From positions 158,176 through 222,175 of the forward strand of contig DASXUX010000001.1 of assembly GCA_036504595.1 (NCBI GenBank): DNA of 64,000 bases, written 5' to 3'. The stretch is from DASXUX01 sp036504595. GTDB taxonomy: Bacteria; Planctomycetota; SZUA-567; H5-PLA8. The translations under genes and the position numbers were made by a program. The notes beneath the pieces are model-generated. The model was not told the DNA's origin. It was given only the letters and a program-made list of their open reading frames with translations, and ran no database searches. Every line of letters begins with the position of its first letter. Within the stretch, counting starts at the first letter, position 1. Shown here one piece after another: positions 23,635 to 33,290 of this stretch.

Positions 23635-24849
23635 ATGGGCAAACACCTCGCTCCCAAAAAACAGCGCACGGGCCGGCAGCGCGTCGCCATCATGCTCGAC
23701 CTCGAGTGGCCCTTCCGCCGCCACGTGGACGTCTTCGTCGGCACGCAATGGTTTGCGCGCGAGCGCGCCACGTGGGATTGCGTCCTCGACGAGTTCGCCA
23801 GTGAGACCTTGCAGTTGTGCCGGCCCGGCCGCGCCCCGTACGACGGAATTATCGCTCGCGCCACGCCTGAACTGGAGCGCCAGGCCCGCCGCCACGGCAT
23901 CCCCGTGGTGAATGTCTGGTACAATTCGCCTGCTCGCGGCTTGCCCGGCGTCTTCGCCGATTTCCGCGCCTACGGGCAGATGGCCGCCGAACATCTGCTT
24001 GCCCGCGGCTTCCGCCGCTTCGCCTGCCTCTCCGGCCGAGGCGATAGCGCGCAATCCCTCGAAGTGCAAGCCTTTCACGAGGCCATCCAGCGCGCCGGCT
24101 TCCGCTGCAACTGCCGCGTGGTCGCCCGGCAAACCACTCGCAACCGAACGTCATCGCAGCGTTTCCATAGCGCCCTCGATGAATGGATCGCGTCGTGGAG
24201 CGCTCCAGTCGGTGTGTTCGTCACGTTTCCCGATGCGACCGGACGGCACGTGGCCGCCGCGTGCCAGCGGCATGGCCTGCGCATTCCTGAAGACGCCGCG
24301 CTCATCGCCAGTGACAACGAGCCGTCGCTTTGCCTGCATCCCTCGCCATCCCTGTCGGGCGTGGAAGTCCCCTACCGGCAAATCGGCTATCTTGCGGCAG
24401 AGATGCTCGACCTGCTGATGCAAGGCCGCAAGCCGCCGCTGGAGCACCGCCTGATTGCTCCGTCCGGAATCGCAGCCCGCCAGTCCACTGATTTTCTGGC
24501 CGTCGATGACAGCCTCGTTGCCGCCGCCCTGCACGAGATCGCCCGCCGTTCTCACCCCACGCTCGGTGTTGATGACGTCTGTCAGGCCATATCCGTCGGC
24601 CGCCGGACGCTGGAACGCCGCTTCCGTCGCGTGCTGGGGCGCGGTATCGCTGCCGAAATCCTGCGTCTGCGTGTGGAACGTGCCAAGCGCGAACTCGCGC
24701 ATGCTCAGACGCCCCTCAAGCAGGTCGCGCGCGAAGCCGGTTTTGAAAGCGCCAAACGGCTGCACGAAGCCTTCGCCAGAGAGGTCGGCCTTTCGCCCAG
24801 CCAGTACCGTCAGCAACTTCGAATCACCTATTCGGATGAACGCGAGTAA
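23635..24849 (+). CDS. XylR-like transcriptional regulator (sugar-binding domain plus AraC HTH)
   Basis: Regulator of 404 residues. ATG at 23635 with GGAG about 10 bases upstream. The N-terminal two-thirds is a LacI/ribose-binding-type domain (VAIMLDLEWPFRRHVD, then YDGIIARATPELE, then GIPVVNVWYNSP, and VEVPYRQIGYLAAEML). The C-terminal third is a double AraC helix-turn-helix (DVCQAISVGRRTLERRF, then LKQVAREAGFESAKRL). This layout fits sugar-sensing activators such as XylR. It is divergent from the DUF6288 gene across 161 bp and is the obvious candidate to control the DUF6288-SGNH-SGNH-GH36 run. Confidence 0.9.
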   Translation: MGKHLAPKKQRTGRQRVAIMLDLEWPFRRHVDVFVGTQWFARERATWDCVLDEFASETLQLCRPGRAPYDGIIARATPELERQARRHGIPVVNVWYNSPARGLPGVFADFRAYGQMAAEHLLARGFRRFACLSGRGDSAQSLEVQAFHEAIQRAGFRCNCRVVARQTTRNRTSSQRFHSALDEWIASWSAPVGVFVTFPDATGRHVAAACQRHGLRIPEDAALIASDNEPSLCLHPSPSLSGVEVPYRQIGYLAAEMLDLLMQGRKPPLEHRLIAPSGIAARQSTDFLAVDDSLVAAALHEIARRSHPTLGVDDVCQAISVGRRTLERRFRRVLGRGIAAEILRLRVERAKRELAHAQTPLKQVAREAGFESAKRLHEAFAREVGLSPSQYRQQLRITYSDERE

Positions 24850-24869
24850 CGCAATCCTCCTGGATTGCG
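24850..24869. repeat. CGCAATCC hairpin, copy 2
   Basis: CGCAATCC-TCCT-GGATTGCG, starting at the last base of the regulator's stop codon. It has the same stem as 11429-11448. Both copies abut the 3' end of a gene, like REP-type elements. Confidence 0.6.
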
Positions 24870-24904
24870 CTCCGTAGTTTCCTGTCAAGACGCAGGGATA
24901 AGCG

Positions 24905-25966
24905 CTACGCCATCCCGCTCGCCCGAATCAGCGCCTCATGCACCAGCAGGTCTTCTTCGGGCGTCACGCCCAGGGGCTTTCCGCTGCGAATGCACTGCGC
25001 CAGCTCGGCTAATTCCGGAGTGTAGCGCCGGTACGGCGGAAGCTTGATCGTTTGCGCTCCCGCTTGATACGGCCCGGCGGCCTTCGCGAGCTCGACCGTC
25101 AAAACCGGATTTTCAATGGGCCTGACCAACGCGCTTCCATTTGTGCCGAGAACCTCAAACGAGCGGTGCGCTCCCGCGTTCGGTTGAACGGTCGCGCTGC
25201 TCACCGTCCCGATCGCGCGCGGAAATTCGAAGATCGCCAGCGTGTCATCCGCGAGCGAATCGGGAAGATCGGCGTGCTTTTTGAGCACCGGCGTGATCTT
25301 CTCAGGCTTCCCCATCAGCCGGATCAGTGGATCGACAAGATGTCCGCCCAGCTCGAACATGCTGCCGCCGCGGAACTGCGCCCATTGCGGACGCGCGCCG
25401 GCGCCGATGCTCGTGTTGATCGTTCCGCGGACCAGATAGATTTCGCCCAGCCAGCCTTGCCGTGCGGCTTCCAGAACGGCGTTGATTCCCGGATTGAAGC
25501 GCCACATGTAGCCGTGCTGAAGCAGCAGTTTCCTTTCCTTCGCCAACGCCACGAGTTTCGTCAGGCCCTCGGTGGTGTCGGCCGGCGGTTTCTCCAGATG
25601 CACATGCTTGCCGGCTTCAAGCGCAAGCGTCGCGTGCCGCGCATGGTCCTTGACGTCCGACTCAACCGCCACCACTTCGCAGCCGGCCAGAAGGTCCGCT
25701 TGTGAAAGCCGCTTCGCTCCAAGCTTCTCGACCGCCTCTCCGATCCGGGCGGACTCGTCACAAACGCCAACAAGTTCCCACTCCGCCGACGCGAGCACCG
25801 TCTTGATCTTCTCCAGCCCGTGCGAATGGGTTGCTCCCAGAAAGCCTATGCGAATGCGCTTCGGGGCCGGCGCTTCCTCCGCGCCCTTGACCTCCGCCGC
25901 GATTGCAGTGGCCAGCACGGCGGCAGCACCTTTGACCAGATCGCGGCGTGAAGGTGGAGTCTTCAT
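24905..25966 (-). CDS. Gfo/Idh/MocA-family oxidoreductase with Tat-type signal
   Basis: Protein of 353 residues. ATG at 25966 (GGAGA upstream) begins MKTPPSRRDLVKGAAAVLA, a twin-arginine type signal. The Rossmann start is IRIGFLGATHSHG and the catalytic-lysine motif is EKPPAD. The C-terminal domain contains GGHLVDPLIRLMGKPE. It is probably an exported NAD-dependent sugar dehydrogenase. It lies 32 bp downstream of an asparagine synthase gene but is not an obvious member of the polysaccharide cluster. It is only distantly similar to the enzyme at 2490-3833. Confidence 0.88.
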   Translation of the reverse strand: MKTPPSRRDLVKGAAAVLATAIAAEVKGAEEAPAPKRIRIGFLGATHSHGLEKIKTVLASAEWELVGVCDESARIGEAVEKLGAKRLSQADLLAGCEVVAVESDVKDHARHATLALEAGKHVHLEKPPADTTEGLTKLVALAKERKLLLQHGYMWRFNPGINAVLEAARQGWLGEIYLVRGTINTSIGAGARPQWAQFRGGSMFELGGHLVDPLIRLMGKPEKITPVLKKHADLPDSLADDTLAIFEFPRAIGTVSSATVQPNAGAHRSFEVLGTNGSALVRPIENPVLTVELAKAAGPYQAGAQTIKLPPYRRYTPELAELAQCIRSGKPLGVTPEEDLLVHEALIRASGMA

Positions 25967-25998
25967 ACGTGAGTCTCCAGCGAAAAAGAGGCGCGGCG

Positions 25999-27927
25999 TC
26001 AGTTCTGCAGTTCGAGCCGCTCGCACCAGCGGATCAGGTTCACCCAGCGCCAGACTCGGAAATCGAACGGCGTGCGGCGAGCCAGAATGTTCTTCCACTC
26101 GGCGCTGATCACGGGCAGATTCAGCATGGGCAGGCTGCGCGCGGTTTCGCTTTGCAGAACGCGTTCCACCCAGGGCCTCAGCGTTTCCAGCCAGCTCAGT
26201 TCAGGCGTGGCAAACCCGATCTTATCGCGCCGGTCAAGAATGGCATCGGGAACAATACCGCGCATCGCCGCGCGGAACACGGCCTTCGTGGTCCCGTCCC
26301 GCGCCACCAGGTAATGCTCCGGCAGCGTCAGGATGAACTGCGCCAGGTCCGGCGTGAGGAACGGAACGCGGCTTTCGATCGAGAACGCCATCGAGTTCCG
26401 GTCTTCATACCGCAGCAGCATCGGCAGGCTGGTTTGCGTCAGCGTTTGCAGCAGTGTCTGCCGCAGTAGGTCGGGATTGAGTACCGCCGGCGGACAGGGC
26501 CGGTAATCCACCCCGCGCTCAGCGAACCATTCTTCGTTGAGCCACGGCGGCACGCGCGGCCGTCCCGCCAGGCGGCGAGCGAACCGGTGCAGGCCCTTGG
26601 GCAGCAGCAGCCCCGTGGTCTCCATTCCAAGACCGCGCAGGTTTACGCCGGGAAAGCGCGAACACTGGCGCACAAAGTTCGCAGCTTCCAGCGCTCGCCC
26701 TCGGCGCAGCAGCGAGGCGACGCGTGACGGCAGATAGCCGCGATACCCGCCCAACATTTCGTCGGCGCCCTGTCCGTCGAGCATCACCTTGATGCCGTTT
26801 TCACGCGCGAGCCGGAACACGCGGTGCTGCGCGTAAATGCTCGTGCTTCCAAACGGCTCGTCCTGCGCCGCGACCAGATGATCGAGATCGTCCACCAGTT
26901 CCTGCGGAGTCGCTCGCGTCTTGTGCACGTGAGCGCCCGCGGCCTTGGCCGCAATATCGACCCACTTCTCTTCGCAGACATCAGCCTCTTCAGCAATGAA
27001 GCTGAAGCTGTGCATCTCCACGTTCTTGCCCTGTAGATGGCGGATGCACGCGACGATCGAAGAGGAGTCAATCCCGCCGGAAAGCGCACTCCCGATCGGC
27101 ACGTCGCTGCGCAAATGGATCTGAACGCTGCGCAGGAACAACTCGCGAAGCTTCGCCGCCGCGTCCTCGAAAGAAATATCTTGGCGAGGTTCAAGCTCTA
27201 CCTGCCAGTACCGCTCCGGCGTCAGTTCGCCAGGCCGGTCCAGCGACACCTCCACCCAATGCGCCGGCGGCAGCAGATGGATGCTCTGCAGCAGAGTTCC
27301 CGTCCCGTGATCGGTCAGCCCGCTGCGCAAGAAGTCGAACACGGCCTGTGGCTCAAGCTGCCGCTGAACTCCCGGCAACAACAGCAGCGGTCTGATCTCC
27401 GAGGAAAACGCCAGCCCGTGATCGAACCGCGCGTAGTACAGCGGTTTGATTCCGAAGAAATCGCGCGCGAGCAGCAAGCGGTTCTCGCGCATGTCCAGCA
27501 GCGCGAAGGCAAACATGCCGACCAGCCGCCGCAGCATCGGCTTACCCCAGCAAGCCAGGCCGTGCAGCAGAACTTCCGTATCGGAGTGCGATTTGAACTG
27601 GCAGCCGAGCTTTTCGAGCTCCTCGCGCAACTCGACGTAGTTGTAAATCTCACCGTTAAAGACGATCGCGTAGCGCCCGTCCGGCGTCAGCATCGGCTGC
27701 CAGCCTGTTTCGGACAAATCGAGGATCGATAGCCGCCGGTGCAGCAGAAGCACGCCTGAAATATCGGGCGAAGGCGTCTCGCGGCCGATGCGCAGCTTTC
27801 CCTCGCGCCAGGTCAGCCACCCATGGTCGTCCGGCCCGCGATGCCGCAGTATCTCGGAAATTTCCCCAAGCCGGTCGCATCTCCAGGATTTTCCCGGCGA
27901 CGTAACCACGCCAAAAATGCCGCACAT
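25999..27927 (-). CDS. asnB: Asparagine synthase, glutamine-hydrolysing (polysaccharide cluster copy 1)
   Basis: Protein of 642 residues. Cys2 of MCGIFGVVTS is the glutaminase nucleophile. The glutamine amidotransferase domain (about 1-200: RRLSILDLSETG, FNGEIYNYVELREEL) is followed by the ATP-binding synthase domain with SGGIDSSSIVACI near residue 284. In surface-polysaccharide clusters such enzymes often amidate sugar carboxyl groups instead of making asparagine. It is last in the minus-strand cluster running from 37222 to 25999. A second copy is at 30015-31922. Confidence 0.9.
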   Translation of the reverse strand: MCGIFGVVTSPGKSWRCDRLGEISEILRHRGPDDHGWLTWREGKLRIGRETPSPDISGVLLLHRRLSILDLSETGWQPMLTPDGRYAIVFNGEIYNYVELREELEKLGCQFKSHSDTEVLLHGLACWGKPMLRRLVGMFAFALLDMRENRLLLARDFFGIKPLYYARFDHGLAFSSEIRPLLLLPGVQRQLEPQAVFDFLRSGLTDHGTGTLLQSIHLLPPAHWVEVSLDRPGELTPERYWQVELEPRQDISFEDAAAKLRELFLRSVQIHLRSDVPIGSALSGGIDSSSIVACIRHLQGKNVEMHSFSFIAEEADVCEEKWVDIAAKAAGAHVHKTRATPQELVDDLDHLVAAQDEPFGSTSIYAQHRVFRLARENGIKVMLDGQGADEMLGGYRGYLPSRVASLLRRGRALEAANFVRQCSRFPGVNLRGLGMETTGLLLPKGLHRFARRLAGRPRVPPWLNEEWFAERGVDYRPCPPAVLNPDLLRQTLLQTLTQTSLPMLLRYEDRNSMAFSIESRVPFLTPDLAQFILTLPEHYLVARDGTTKAVFRAAMRGIVPDAILDRRDKIGFATPELSWLETLRPWVERVLQSETARSLPMLNLPVISAEWKNILARRTPFDFRVWRWVNLIRWCERLELQN

Positions 27928-27974
27928 TCAACGATACTCCAGGCTGGTCCTTACGGCCGGGGGATCTGCATTCG

Positions 27975-29030
27975 CTAGAGCGCGCCCGCAGCCGCCATCT
28001 GCGCGTCGTGCTTGTGCATGCAGGACTCAATCAGGGACAGATTCTGACGCGTCCAATCGATGGTCCTGCCCAGGCCTGTCCGCAAGTCCACTTGAGCTTC
28101 AAAACGAAGCTCACGCCGCGATTTTTCCGCGCTGCCGAAACGTTTGCCGGAATGATCCCACTCACGCCGGGGAAGCAACTGCACGCCAGCGGGATTGGCG
28201 GTGAGTTCATTGATCAGATCGGCCAATTCGCGGATGGAATGCTCGCGCCCCGTGGCGATGTTGTAGACATCGCCAGGCTTGCCGCGCAGCGCACAGGCAA
28301 TCAGCCCGCGGCCAATGTCCTCGACGAAAATGAAATCGCGCGTGGCAACGCCGTTGTTCTGCAGCGGCAGTTGCTGGTGCTTCAGCGCCTTGTAGACAAA
28401 GGTCGGTGTCACGTTGCGGAACACGGTCGCCGGGGTGCCACGCCAGCGGCCCGCGCCAAGGATTTCGCCCGGCCCGTAGACGTTCTGGAAACGGGCGCGC
28501 ACCGTTGGCAGATTGTGCTGCCGGTGGAAATAGACTGCGTAGAATTCGCCCACGATCTTGGAGATGGAATACGGGCTGTCCTGAATCAGCGAAATTGGGG
28601 CTTCTTCCGTCGTGGCGCTGGCCGTGTCGAAGGTCTTTTCCGCTGCGGCACAACCGGCCGACGAATACACCAGCTTCTGGAGCTTCTTGAACCCCTGGCA
28701 GTAGTTCATCAGCTTCAGCGTCGTGATCGTGTTGTTGGCATGATCGGCAATCGGGTCATGAATGGAGCTTTGGTTGCCGTGATACGTGGCCAGATGGAAG
28801 ATGTAGTCGAATTCGTCGTGCACGCGGGCCAGCACAGCATCGTCCGCGATGGAGCCCTCCACGAAGGTGACTCGCGGATCGGCTGGCACGTTGACCTTCT
28901 CAGCCGAAAGCAGATTATCGACCACCGTCACTGCGGCGGCCTCGCCGGCCAGCAGCAGCTTCACCAGATTGCTGCCGACAAAGCCCGCTCCGCCAACCAC
29001 CAGCGCTCGCTTATTCGTCAAATCGGACAC
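27975..29030 (-). CDS. NAD-dependent nucleotide-sugar epimerase/dehydratase (SDR) 1
   Basis: Extended SDR enzyme of 351 residues. NAD-binding GGAGFVGSN near residue 13; catalytic tyrosine and lysine in SPYSISK; RDFIFVEDIGRGLIACA and YNIATGREHSIRELA are typical of UDP-sugar 4-epimerases and related enzymes. It would act on a nucleotide sugar in the cytoplasm. It sits between two asparagine synthases together with a second SDR, so all four probably work on one sugar precursor. Confidence 0.86.
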   Translation of the reverse strand: MSDLTNKRALVVGGAGFVGSNLVKLLLAGEAAAVTVVDNLLSAEKVNVPADPRVTFVEGSIADDAVLARVHDEFDYIFHLATYHGNQSSIHDPIADHANNTITTLKLMNYCQGFKKLQKLVYSSAGCAAAEKTFDTASATTEEAPISLIQDSPYSISKIVGEFYAVYFHRQHNLPTVRARFQNVYGPGEILGAGRWRGTPATVFRNVTPTFVYKALKHQQLPLQNNGVATRDFIFVEDIGRGLIACALRGKPGDVYNIATGREHSIRELADLINELTANPAGVQLLPRREWDHSGKRFGSAEKSRRELRFEAQVDLRTGLGRTIDWTRQNLSLIESCMHKHDAQMAAAGAL

Positions 29031-29072
29031 GAATGGCTCTCTCCTTTTCCTGCGCCTGCCGGCCTTGCCGCA

Positions 29073-30011
29073 TTACTTATCCATCTGCTTCAGATGTGTA
29101 TAAGTCTGGCCGATCCCGAACTTCTTGTAGTACTCGATCGCCGCCTTCACTCCGGTTTCCAGCGGCGTGGTGATCTTCCAGTTGAAATCCTTGTTGGTCT
29201 TCGATGGATCGAGGAGGATCGTAAACACGTCGTCCGGATTGCGCGGGCGGACTTCCACTTCGCGATCGAGTTTGATCGGCAGCGCCTTCACCACTGCATC
29301 GAACAACTCCTTGATCGAATAATCGCTGCCGGAAGACACGTGGTACATTCCGCGCTGGCCCTGGCCATCGATGGCTTTGATCACGACATCCACGAGGTCG
29401 TTGACGAAGATGAAGTCGCGGCGGGTATCCATCACGAAGCACGGCTTATTGCTGGTCAGGCGGCTGAAGAACGTGGGCAACGGACCGCTCAGATTGCGCG
29501 GGCCATACGCATTGGCCAGGCGGAACGAGATGAAGTCCACACCGCTGAGCACGATATAGTTTTCGCCGCCGGTCTTGCTGATGGCATAACTGCTGCCATC
29601 AGGACGAATCGGATGGTTCAGCGTAATGGGCTGCTCGACCGGCTTAAGGCCGTAGCAGAGCGCCGTCTGAAAGTAGATCAAGCGCTTCGCCTTCACGCGC
29701 TTTGCATTCTGCGCGATCAAGGCCGTGCCCAGAACGTTTGTGCGCGCGTCTTCGATCCAGTTCTCCGGATCTTTGTATGACGCCGCGGCGTGAACGACGA
29801 TTTCCGGCTGGCACTGGTCGAAACATTTCTGCACCAGTTCCGCGTCCGCGATCGTGCCTTCCACCACCTTCAACTGCGGATGTTCAGCAAGATTGTCGCG
29901 CCGTCCGGTCGCGTAGTTGTCGATCACCAGGACCTGGTCGCCTCGTTTGAGGCAGCGCTCAACCAAGTGCGATCCCACAAATCCTGCACCGCCGGTAACC
30001 AGTATGCGCAT
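29073..30011 (-). CDS. NAD-dependent nucleotide-sugar epimerase/dehydratase (SDR) 2
   Basis: Extended SDR of 312 residues: GGAGFVGSHLVE at the N-terminus, SSYAISKTGGE carrying the Y-x3-K pair, and RRDFIFVNDLVDVVIKA. It starts 3 bp after the stop of the upstream asparagine synthase, so the two are translationally close. It is similar in type to the gene at 27975 but only distantly related in sequence. The exact product sugar cannot be read from sequence. Confidence 0.86.
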   Translation of the reverse strand: MRILVTGGAGFVGSHLVERCLKRGDQVLVIDNYATGRRDNLAEHPQLKVVEGTIADAELVQKCFDQCQPEIVVHAAASYKDPENWIEDARTNVLGTALIAQNAKRVKAKRLIYFQTALCYGLKPVEQPITLNHPIRPDGSSYAISKTGGENYIVLSGVDFISFRLANAYGPRNLSGPLPTFFSRLTSNKPCFVMDTRRDFIFVNDLVDVVIKAIDGQGQRGMYHVSSGSDYSIKELFDAVVKALPIKLDREVEVRPRNPDDVFTILLDPSKTNKDFNWKITTPLETGVKAAIEYYKKFGIGQTYTHLKQMDK

Positions 30012-30014
30012 GAC

Positions 30015-31922
30015 TCAGCTCTCCAATCCTTGTTTGAACACGTGCTGCTGATCGTGGAACGCCCGCTGCCACAGTTCCAGGCACAGCAGGCCCCAGACTT
30101 TTCTTCCGAATTTGCTTTCCTTGTCCAGCCCTTCAAGCACCTTGCGATTGTTGATGACCGCTCGCCCCTGTGCCTGCTTTGACGCCAGGATGTCTCGCAC
30201 GAAATCCTTGCACTCCCCGCGCACCCAGTCGTTCAGCGGCACGGGGAAGCCCATCTTGTCTTTCCGGTTCAGAATCTGTTCGGGAATAAAACTGCCCATG
30301 GAGTTCTTGAGCACTTCCTTCATCGTCCCGTCGCGGAATTTGATGTTCGCCGGAATGGTCGCCGCGCACTCGACGACTGGATGGTCGAGGAACGGCACGC
30401 GCGATTCCAGGCCGTGCGCCATGCTGACGCGGTCTTCCACCTGCAGCAGCGCCGGCAGAAGCGTCTTGAAATCGAAGTGCGTCATCTGGTCGAAATACGA
30501 TTCCTTCTGAACATTGTCGCCGTTAAAAATCTCGCGGAAGGTTTCGTATGGCGAGTAACCGTGGAGCAGTTCCCAGTTGATCTCATCGCCCAGCAACGGA
30601 GCGCGGTTGATCAGCCGGAAATAGCGCTTGTCGCGTTCCTCAAACAGCCCTTCGCGCCAAAACTCCTGCAGCATCGGCTTGTAATTACGCAGCGCCACCA
30701 GATTCGGAATGATCGACTCGTAGGTGACGATGAAATGCCCATTGTTCATCGTGCCGTCTATGGCCGCCTTGATGCACTGCTCGAAATACGCGAGCAGGTA
30801 TCGCGTGTAGCCGCCGAAGATCTCGTCGCCGCCTTGCCCGCCCAGCACGACTTTGCGATGCTTCGCGGCAAGCTGCGAGACCATGTACTGCGGGAACGAG
30901 CCTGGCCCGGCGACCGGGTAATCGAGATGGTAGATGACCTTCTGGATGTTGGCAATGAAGTCCGATGCCGAAATCTCGATCTCGTGCACCTTGAATTTGC
31001 ACTTATCGCCCAACGCGCGAGCGTACTGGCTTTCGTCGTAGTCGGGGCCCGCGAACTTGCCGTTGAAACCCAGAAACTCGCCGTTGCCTGCGCCGCTGGC
31101 CAGCGCCGCAACGATGCTCGAATCCGTCCCGCCGCTGACGTAGGCGCCCAGCGGCACGTCGCTGCGCAGATGCAGGCGCACGGAGTCCTGCATCAACTCG
31201 CGGATCTGGTCGTAGAAGTACTTGGCCGTGTGATCCCAGTCGAGCGTGTAGTAAACTTCCCAATACCGGGAGACTTCCACGCGCCCATTCTGCAACCACA
31301 TGCAGTGACCGGGGAGCAGTTCGCGGATGCCTTTGAACAGCGTCTTGCCGGCCAGGCAGAACTGAAAGGCTAGATAGTCTTTCAGGGCTTCCAGGTCCGT
31401 ATCGATCGATGGCAGAAACGGCAGAATGGCTTTGCATTCCGACGCGAAGACCAGGGCCTCGCCGCATTCGGCATAGTAAAATGGCTTGATCCCGAAGCGG
31501 TCGCGCGCGCAGAAGAGCGCGCCGGCGCTTTCATCCCACAAGGCAAAGGCAAACATGCCCCGCAAGTGCGTCAGGCACTGCCGGCCCCATTTGCGGTAGG
31601 CGTGCAGGATGGCTTCCGTGTCCGACGTCGTGCGAAACTGCTCTTTCCCCAGTTGCTCGCGCAGTTCAACGTAGTTGTAGATCTCGCCGTTGAAGACAAT
31701 CCAGTTCCCGTGGCCATCCGTCATGGGTTGGCTGGCCGCCGTGGAGAGATCCAGGATGCTCAGCCGGCGATGCGCAAACCCACCGTGGCCGCGTGGGTGC
31801 AGCCAGACGCCTTCACCGTCCGGTCCGCGGTGCGCTTGCAACTTGTTCATCAACTCAAGTTTGCGGCGCAGACGGTCAAGGGGTTGACCCCGCAAGCTCA
31901 CATGACCAGAAATTCCGCACAT
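30015..31922 (-). CDS. asnB: Asparagine synthase, glutamine-hydrolysing (polysaccharide cluster copy 2)
   Basis: Protein of 635 residues from MCGISGHVSLRG at 31922; the longer frame upstream would bury the catalytic Cys2. Amidotransferase domain with HRRLSILDLSTA and FNGEIYNYVELREQL. Synthase domain with SGGTDSSIVAAL near residue 262 (Thr where SGGI/LDSS is usual) and GQGGDEIFGGYTRYL. Its overall architecture matches copy 1, but the sequences are clearly divergent, so this is not a recent duplication. Confidence 0.9.
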   Translation of the reverse strand: MCGISGHVSLRGQPLDRLRRKLELMNKLQAHRGPDGEGVWLHPRGHGGFAHRRLSILDLSTAASQPMTDGHGNWIVFNGEIYNYVELREQLGKEQFRTTSDTEAILHAYRKWGRQCLTHLRGMFAFALWDESAGALFCARDRFGIKPFYYAECGEALVFASECKAILPFLPSIDTDLEALKDYLAFQFCLAGKTLFKGIRELLPGHCMWLQNGRVEVSRYWEVYYTLDWDHTAKYFYDQIRELMQDSVRLHLRSDVPLGAYVSGGTDSSIVAALASGAGNGEFLGFNGKFAGPDYDESQYARALGDKCKFKVHEIEISASDFIANIQKVIYHLDYPVAGPGSFPQYMVSQLAAKHRKVVLGGQGGDEIFGGYTRYLLAYFEQCIKAAIDGTMNNGHFIVTYESIIPNLVALRNYKPMLQEFWREGLFEERDKRYFRLINRAPLLGDEINWELLHGYSPYETFREIFNGDNVQKESYFDQMTHFDFKTLLPALLQVEDRVSMAHGLESRVPFLDHPVVECAATIPANIKFRDGTMKEVLKNSMGSFIPEQILNRKDKMGFPVPLNDWVRGECKDFVRDILASKQAQGRAVINNRKVLEGLDKESKFGRKVWGLLCLELWQRAFHDQQHVFKQGLES

Positions 31923-32057
31923 CGAACGACTCTCTCCATCGTGTCTTGCAGACCTATTTGCCCTAGTCTGTTGCGGGAGCATATCGTACTTGCAGTCTTC
32001 AAACTGGACAAACGCAGGTTCAGACGTGCAAACGAATAGGGCCTGCGGCTCTCCAAC

Positions 32058-33290
32058 TCAAGATCCGAGCGTCGCCCGAATATATTCGATGAGCTTCCGC
32101 ATTTCGACCTCCGCGTTCAGCTCCAGCGCGGCCTGGCGACTGGCCGCCTGTTGCGAGGCAAGCATCTCGGGCGTCAGGGCATTCAGGGTTCGGGCCATAT
32201 CAGCCGCATCAAAGGTCGGCGAGACACAGCCGCAGCCGTATTTCTTGATCAGTTCGGCCATGGCTGGTGAGGGCCCTACACAGACCGCGAGGCCGGCCGT
32301 GATGAAGTCGAAAAACTTGTTGGGCAGGCAGACCTCCCAGTTGTAGTTGACGGGCGGAATGAGAAAGAGCCCCATATCAAACTGCGCGATGGATTCCACG
32401 ATCTCGGCGGGCGGCACGGGCTGGCGAAATGTGATTCGGCCGGGCGCACGTCTGGCTGCGTAAGCCTGCAGCTCGTCCACGAACCCCGGACTGGCCGCCG
32501 ACGGAACCAGCATGAACGTAAGGTCGATGCGCGGGTCGCACAACGCGATCGCATCGATCATCAGTTCCGGCTTGCGGCCACGCATCGCGCCGCCGTGATG
32601 GATCAGCCTCACCCGTCCGTGCTCACGTGCTTGTGTGCTGGCTGGGCGGCCAGCCGGCGCGCTCAGGATGACCTTGGCGTCGAGGCCGAACTCCTGTCGA
32701 TAGCGCTCCGCAATCGGGCTGCAAACGGTCAGACAGAGATCCACCTGTCGCGCATACGTTTGCAGAAAGTGCAAGACCATAGGTCTGAACAACATTCGCC
32801 ACCACCAGAGCTCCTCGGCCTCCAGCGGCGAGTACTCGTGAGCATCAAAGGCAAGCTTCGCCCCTGCCCTTCTGGCAGCTTCGGCGGCAACGGGCAGAGC
32901 CGTCAGGTCGTCGGCCAGGTACAAATGCGCTTTGAACGCAAGCGCGCGTTCGAGCGCCTCGCGATGGTAGTTCATCTGCCAGTAACGCCAGGAATACAGT
33001 TCCGGCGCCAAGCGGCCGGCAATCAGGCTGCCGCGCGTCAGCAGCCGTCGGTGCAGCGCTCGGGGCTTCGGTCCAACCGGATGCCACTGGACGTTCCCTG
33101 ATGTCGCCGATGCAGGCAGCGGATCTCCAAAACCAACCACCGACAGGTCGAAATGTGGCGACAGGTATTGAATCTGCCGCAGCACGCGAGCGTCACGGCT
33201 GACCGGGGAAAAAGAAATGATGCAGATTTTCTGTCGCAACAGCCAATCTCCTGAAGCATCCGCTTGCGCACGCCAGCCAAGCGCCATCAT
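32058..33290 (-). CDS. Glycosyltransferase, GT4-like
   Basis: Protein of 410 residues with the GT-B layout. The N-terminal half contains KICIISFSPVSRDARVLRQ and LAFDAHEYSPLE. The C-terminal nucleotide-sugar half contains RLIHHGGAMRGRKPELM and FDMGLFLIPPVNYN, then LPNKFFDFITAGLAV, where relatives have the E-x7-E donor-binding motif. It would add a sugar to a lipid-linked glycan. ATG at 33290 overlaps the stop of the previous gene (ATGA). Confidence 0.82.
   Translation of the reverse strand: MMALGWRAQADASGDWLLRQKICIISFSPVSRDARVLRQIQYLSPHFDLSVVGFGDPLPASATSGNVQWHPVGPKPRALHRRLLTRGSLIAGRLAPELYSWRYWQMNYHREALERALAFKAHLYLADDLTALPVAAEAARRAGAKLAFDAHEYSPLEAEELWWWRMLFRPMVLHFLQTYARQVDLCLTVCSPIAERYRQEFGLDAKVILSAPAGRPASTQAREHGRVRLIHHGGAMRGRKPELMIDAIALCDPRIDLTFMLVPSAASPGFVDELQAYAARRAPGRITFRQPVPPAEIVESIAQFDMGLFLIPPVNYNWEVCLPNKFFDFITAGLAVCVGPSPAMAELIKKYGCGCVSPTFDAADMARTLNALTPEMLASQQAASRQAALELNAEVEMRKLIEYIRATLGS

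Noticed and set aside
28008..29780. Open frame of 590 codons on the plus strand
   Set aside because: Antisense to two SDR genes with clear motifs.
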